Shown one piece after another: positions 17,426 through 19,084 of a stretch of 19,084 bases of DNA; positions within the stretch are counted from its first letter, which is position 1; every line of letters begins with the position of its first letter. The notes below the pieces were generated by a model. The model was not told the DNA's origin and made no database searches. It was given only the letters and a program-made list of their open reading frames with translations. This DNA comes from Pyronema omphalodes. Taxonomy: Eukaryota; Ascomycota; Pezizomycetes; Pezizales; Pyronemataceae. A program made the position numbers and the translations under genes. The stretch covers positions 1 through 19,084 of the forward strand of contig JAJJXM010000193.1 of NCBI GenBank assembly GCA_024516155.1, written 5' to 3'.

Positions 17426-17470
17426 ACCAGCGGCAGAGCCATCTTCTTGCAGCTGGTTTAATCTTTTCCC
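17426..17470 (-). promoter_or_regulatory. Candidate -1 programmed ribosomal frameshift signal, gag to pol
   Basis: The slippery heptamer G GGA AAA (17470-17464) lies in the gag frame, two codons before the gag stop TAA (17460-17458). A 6-nt spacer (GATTAA) follows. A hairpin comes next: ACCAGC (17457-17452) pairs with GCTGGT (17431-17426), and after one mismatch GCA (17450-17448) pairs with TGC (17435-17433), with a 12-nt loop. Shifting -1 enters a frame that is open into the protease domain. X XXY YYZ heptamer phasing, spacer length and stem all agree with known retroviral and retrotransposon signals. Function is untested. Confidence 0.8.
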
Positions 17471-19084
17471 GACACCTCTTCCTCATTATCCAATAATTCC
17501 ACACTCGCCACTTTAACATTCGTCTTGGCGGGGGCACGACGCAGCCATGTGGCCGAGGCCAACGCAGTAGAGGCAACGTCCTTCTGACAGGCGGGTCGCG
17601 CGTTCCTGTGCCGACAGTTTCTGACGGGGTCCCTGGGCAGGGGTTTGCTTGCTGGAGGAGGCGGTGGTGGCTTGGGTAGCGGGGGTGGGGGCGACTGGTG
17701 GCGGGGGTGGCGGCGGTAGTGGGGTTTAACTTGGCCGCGGTTGGTACGCAGCTTGCGGAGATTCTCAAGTGCTCTCAATTGGGTGTCAAATTTTTGGCAC
17801 TGGTCAACAAATTCGTGCATCGTAGCGGTGGGAGGGGCGCCAACCAACTTTTCGTGCAACTCGAGGGACAGGCCGTTACGCAGAGCATCCATGGTGGCGG
17901 CCTCATCCCAGCCTAATTCTGCGACCAGGCGGGAGAACTCTGCATAATAGTCTGAAAATTCGCGGTTGTTTTGTCGGAGATTTTGTAGTTTGAAACGAGC
18001 CGTTGCGCGCTCGTCCGGGTCTCCAAAGGTAAGCTGTAGGATTTTAATGACGTCCTCGACGTCGTTGAGGGCCCAGCGGTTGCCATTTTCCTTGATATAA
18101 GGAAGAATTCGATCCAAGGCGCATCCGCGGAGGCGGCCCATGGCATAAGAAATCCGCTTGTGAGGGGTTGGGAAGCGTAATTCGTCGCTCACGAACTTGA
18201 TGCGAAGCAAGGAGACAAAGCGGCGGAGGTCCTCCCTGTTGGAACCATCGAAGGTTGGCGGATCCGAAATTTTGTCTCCGGTAACGCGGATGCCAGGGGA
18301 GGCGAGTAGCGCGTTGATGAGTTCACGCTGGCGGGTGAGCTCTTTCTCATAGTAGTGAATTTCATTCGTATCTGCTTGTTCCTCCGGGGTTAGGAGGATT
18401 TCGGGGTTTCGGGGGGGAAGTCTTGGAACTGGTGCGATTATAGCGGGGGCGGGGGCTGCGGCTGCGGCTGTGGTAGGGGGTGCGGCGGTTCGCGGCACTG
18501 TTTCTGGGCCATTGGGGTAAACCTGGACGGAGCCAGTCTGAATAACGACAGGGGGAATGGGGGCAGGTGTGGGAGCTTCCGGAGCGTAAGAGGCGACAGG
18601 GCTGGAGACTCGAGTGCTGTTACGGGAGCCGGGGGTCTCCGCGAGGTCGTATAAGAGATAGCCCGCGGGATGGTCTTGGGCGTCTAGGATTGATTGCGTG
18701 AGTTGTTTGGTGAACGTAAGCGGTTCATGGCCGTCAGGGGAACTGAGTCATGGAAGGCAGCGTTAACGATTTGCTGCCAAGGTCCTTCGTCGATAAGTTT
18801 AACGTGCATGCTGGCGGGCTGGGAGGATCGGCTTGAGTCGGATGTGTGGCGGACGTGCTCCTGGTAAGTGTAATCCTGGAGTTCCCAGAGGACCACAAGG
18901 TAGCAGTGAGTTTTCTGGCTCTTCGGATGGTCGTCGCACTGCGCCAGCGAATCGGTCGGAAATCCCGAAGGTCTCCGTTTAGGGTGTGAGTTGTCCAGGG
19001 CTTGTTTTAAGGGCCTGTGTCCAAGCAGAACCGGTGGGGTTCATGCGTGTGGGGTCGAAATAATTAATTAGATCGAACGTAATG
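17458..19084 (-). pseudogene. gag: Chromovirus gag, 5' end beyond the window, frameshifted
   Basis: The main frame (open 18740 to about 17700) holds a retrotransposon gag/capsid domain: SDPPTFDGSNREDLRRFV, a central LTFGDPDERATARFKLQNL and NREFSDYYAEFSRLVAELGW. A Pro-rich linker follows. The nucleocapsid knuckle CLYCVGLGHMAASC (CX2CX4HX4C, 17575-17534) is readable only in another frame. The main frame resumes after the G-run 17530-17534 and ends KVASVELL...VSGKD at TAA 17460-17458. Upstream, two shifts at 18737-18740 and 19005-19008 separate N-terminal segments (NYFDPTRMNPTGSAWTQAL; HVRHTSDSSRSSQPASMHVK; HEPLTFTKQLTQSILDAQ). The N-terminus runs off the window. Gag would form the virus-like particle and package RNA. 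It is broken here. Confidence 0.88.

Larger units (their letters stand above)
12119..17470 (-). pseudogene. pol: Chromovirus pol: protease, RT, RNase H, integrase, chromodomain; disrupted
   Basis: In the -1 frame from the gag/pol slip site the order is as follows. Protease (ALVVCGATG at 17305-17280, where the family has Asp; then GHYPVVLGIPWLKKHDV). RT ([48 protein letters not shown] at 14523-14512). RNase H ([24 protein letters not shown]). Integrase (His2Cys2 finger HDPPTMGH...CHTC; core SVDFVTG and VVSDRGPQF; DGQTVRIN, where the third catalytic Glu is Val). GDLVWLDARNLRTRRPSKK. A chromodomain (EWFVDKILDSRW ... YLVKWTGH ... PWEP) ending at 12119. Lesions: frameshifts at the G-runs 17222-17229 and 13618-13622 and the T-run 12500-12507; TAA 13496-13494; the insertion of copy D in the PR-RT linker. 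It is clearly inactive. Confidence 0.93.
11599..19084 (-). mobile_element. Ty3/gypsy chromovirus, 5' end beyond the window
   Basis: On the minus strand the order is gag (19084-17458), protease, RT, RNase H, integrase with chromodomain (17470-12119), polypurine tract (12118-12108) and 3' LTR (12107-11599). PR-RT-RH-IN order plus a C-terminal chromodomain defines a chromovirus. It is inserted in copy C and is itself interrupted by copy D (15105-16726). The 5' LTR, primer-binding site and start of gag lie beyond 19084. Several frameshifts, one stop and two altered catalytic residues show that it cannot move on its own. The left-flank candidate target duplication is AGGAG (11594-11598). Its partner is off the window. 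Confidence 0.92.

Noticed and set aside
18500..19084. 5' LTR at the right edge
   Set aside because: No part of the 11599-12107 LTR sequence recurs here; instead this region reads as the N-terminal part of gag.

Overview
This window looks like a transposon graveyard from a fungal nuclear genome, most likely a filamentous ascomycete, although the genus cannot be read from it. The evidence is a Ty3/gypsy chromovirus whose integrase ends in a chromodomain, a Tad1/I-type LINE whose ORF2 carries both reverse transcriptase and RNase H, and no host gene, tRNA, rRNA or CRISPR array. Nearly every base can be assigned to a simple repeat or to one of about nine mobile-element copies nested in or abutting each other.

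Layout. 1-360: GGGA-type and TATT-type simple repeats; the TATT part is the expanded tail of LINE fragment E. 195-1312 (-): fragment E, 3' UTR plus the last 68 codons of ORF2. 1314-4341 (-): fragment F, a LINE 3' end with an AAAC tail, split by element A (1581-3562, -), a full-length 'ORF1-only' retroelement with a target-site duplication (TSD). 4342-4845 (-): fragment H, the 3' half of another ORF1-only element, head-to-head with copy B (about 4846-6080, +). 6081-10255 (-): LINE G, 5'-truncated, with most of RT plus RNase H, split at 8304-9183 by an 880-bp inverted-repeat DNA transposon. 10277-11598 (+): ORF1-only copy C, cut by the 3' LTR of the chromovirus. 11599-19084 (-): chromovirus (3' LTR, polypurine tract, pol, gag), running off the right edge before its 5' LTR. 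Its pol is interrupted at 15105-16726 by ORF1-only copy D, which has a 16-bp TSD.

How the parts relate. ORF1-only copies A, B/H, C and D encode a coiled-coil, basic, LINE ORF1-like protein and then join directly to a LINE 3' UTR, with no endonuclease or RT. They look like non-autonomous LINE derivatives, comparable in principle to mammalian HAL1, that would depend on a LINE such as G for mobilisation. They carry two alternative 3' ends (AAAT-tailed in A and H, AAAC-tailed in D), and each of these is also found on ORF2-bearing LINE fragments (E; F and G).

The chromovirus is dead. It has several frameshifts, an in-frame stop, a Val at the protease Asp position and a Val at the third integrase catalytic position. 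It still keeps a well-formed candidate -1 ribosomal frameshift signal at the gag/pol boundary: slippery heptamer GGGAAAA, a 6-nt spacer and a hairpin. The most interesting items are that signal, the ORF1-only family with its divergent central segment in copy C, and the 3'-end exchange.
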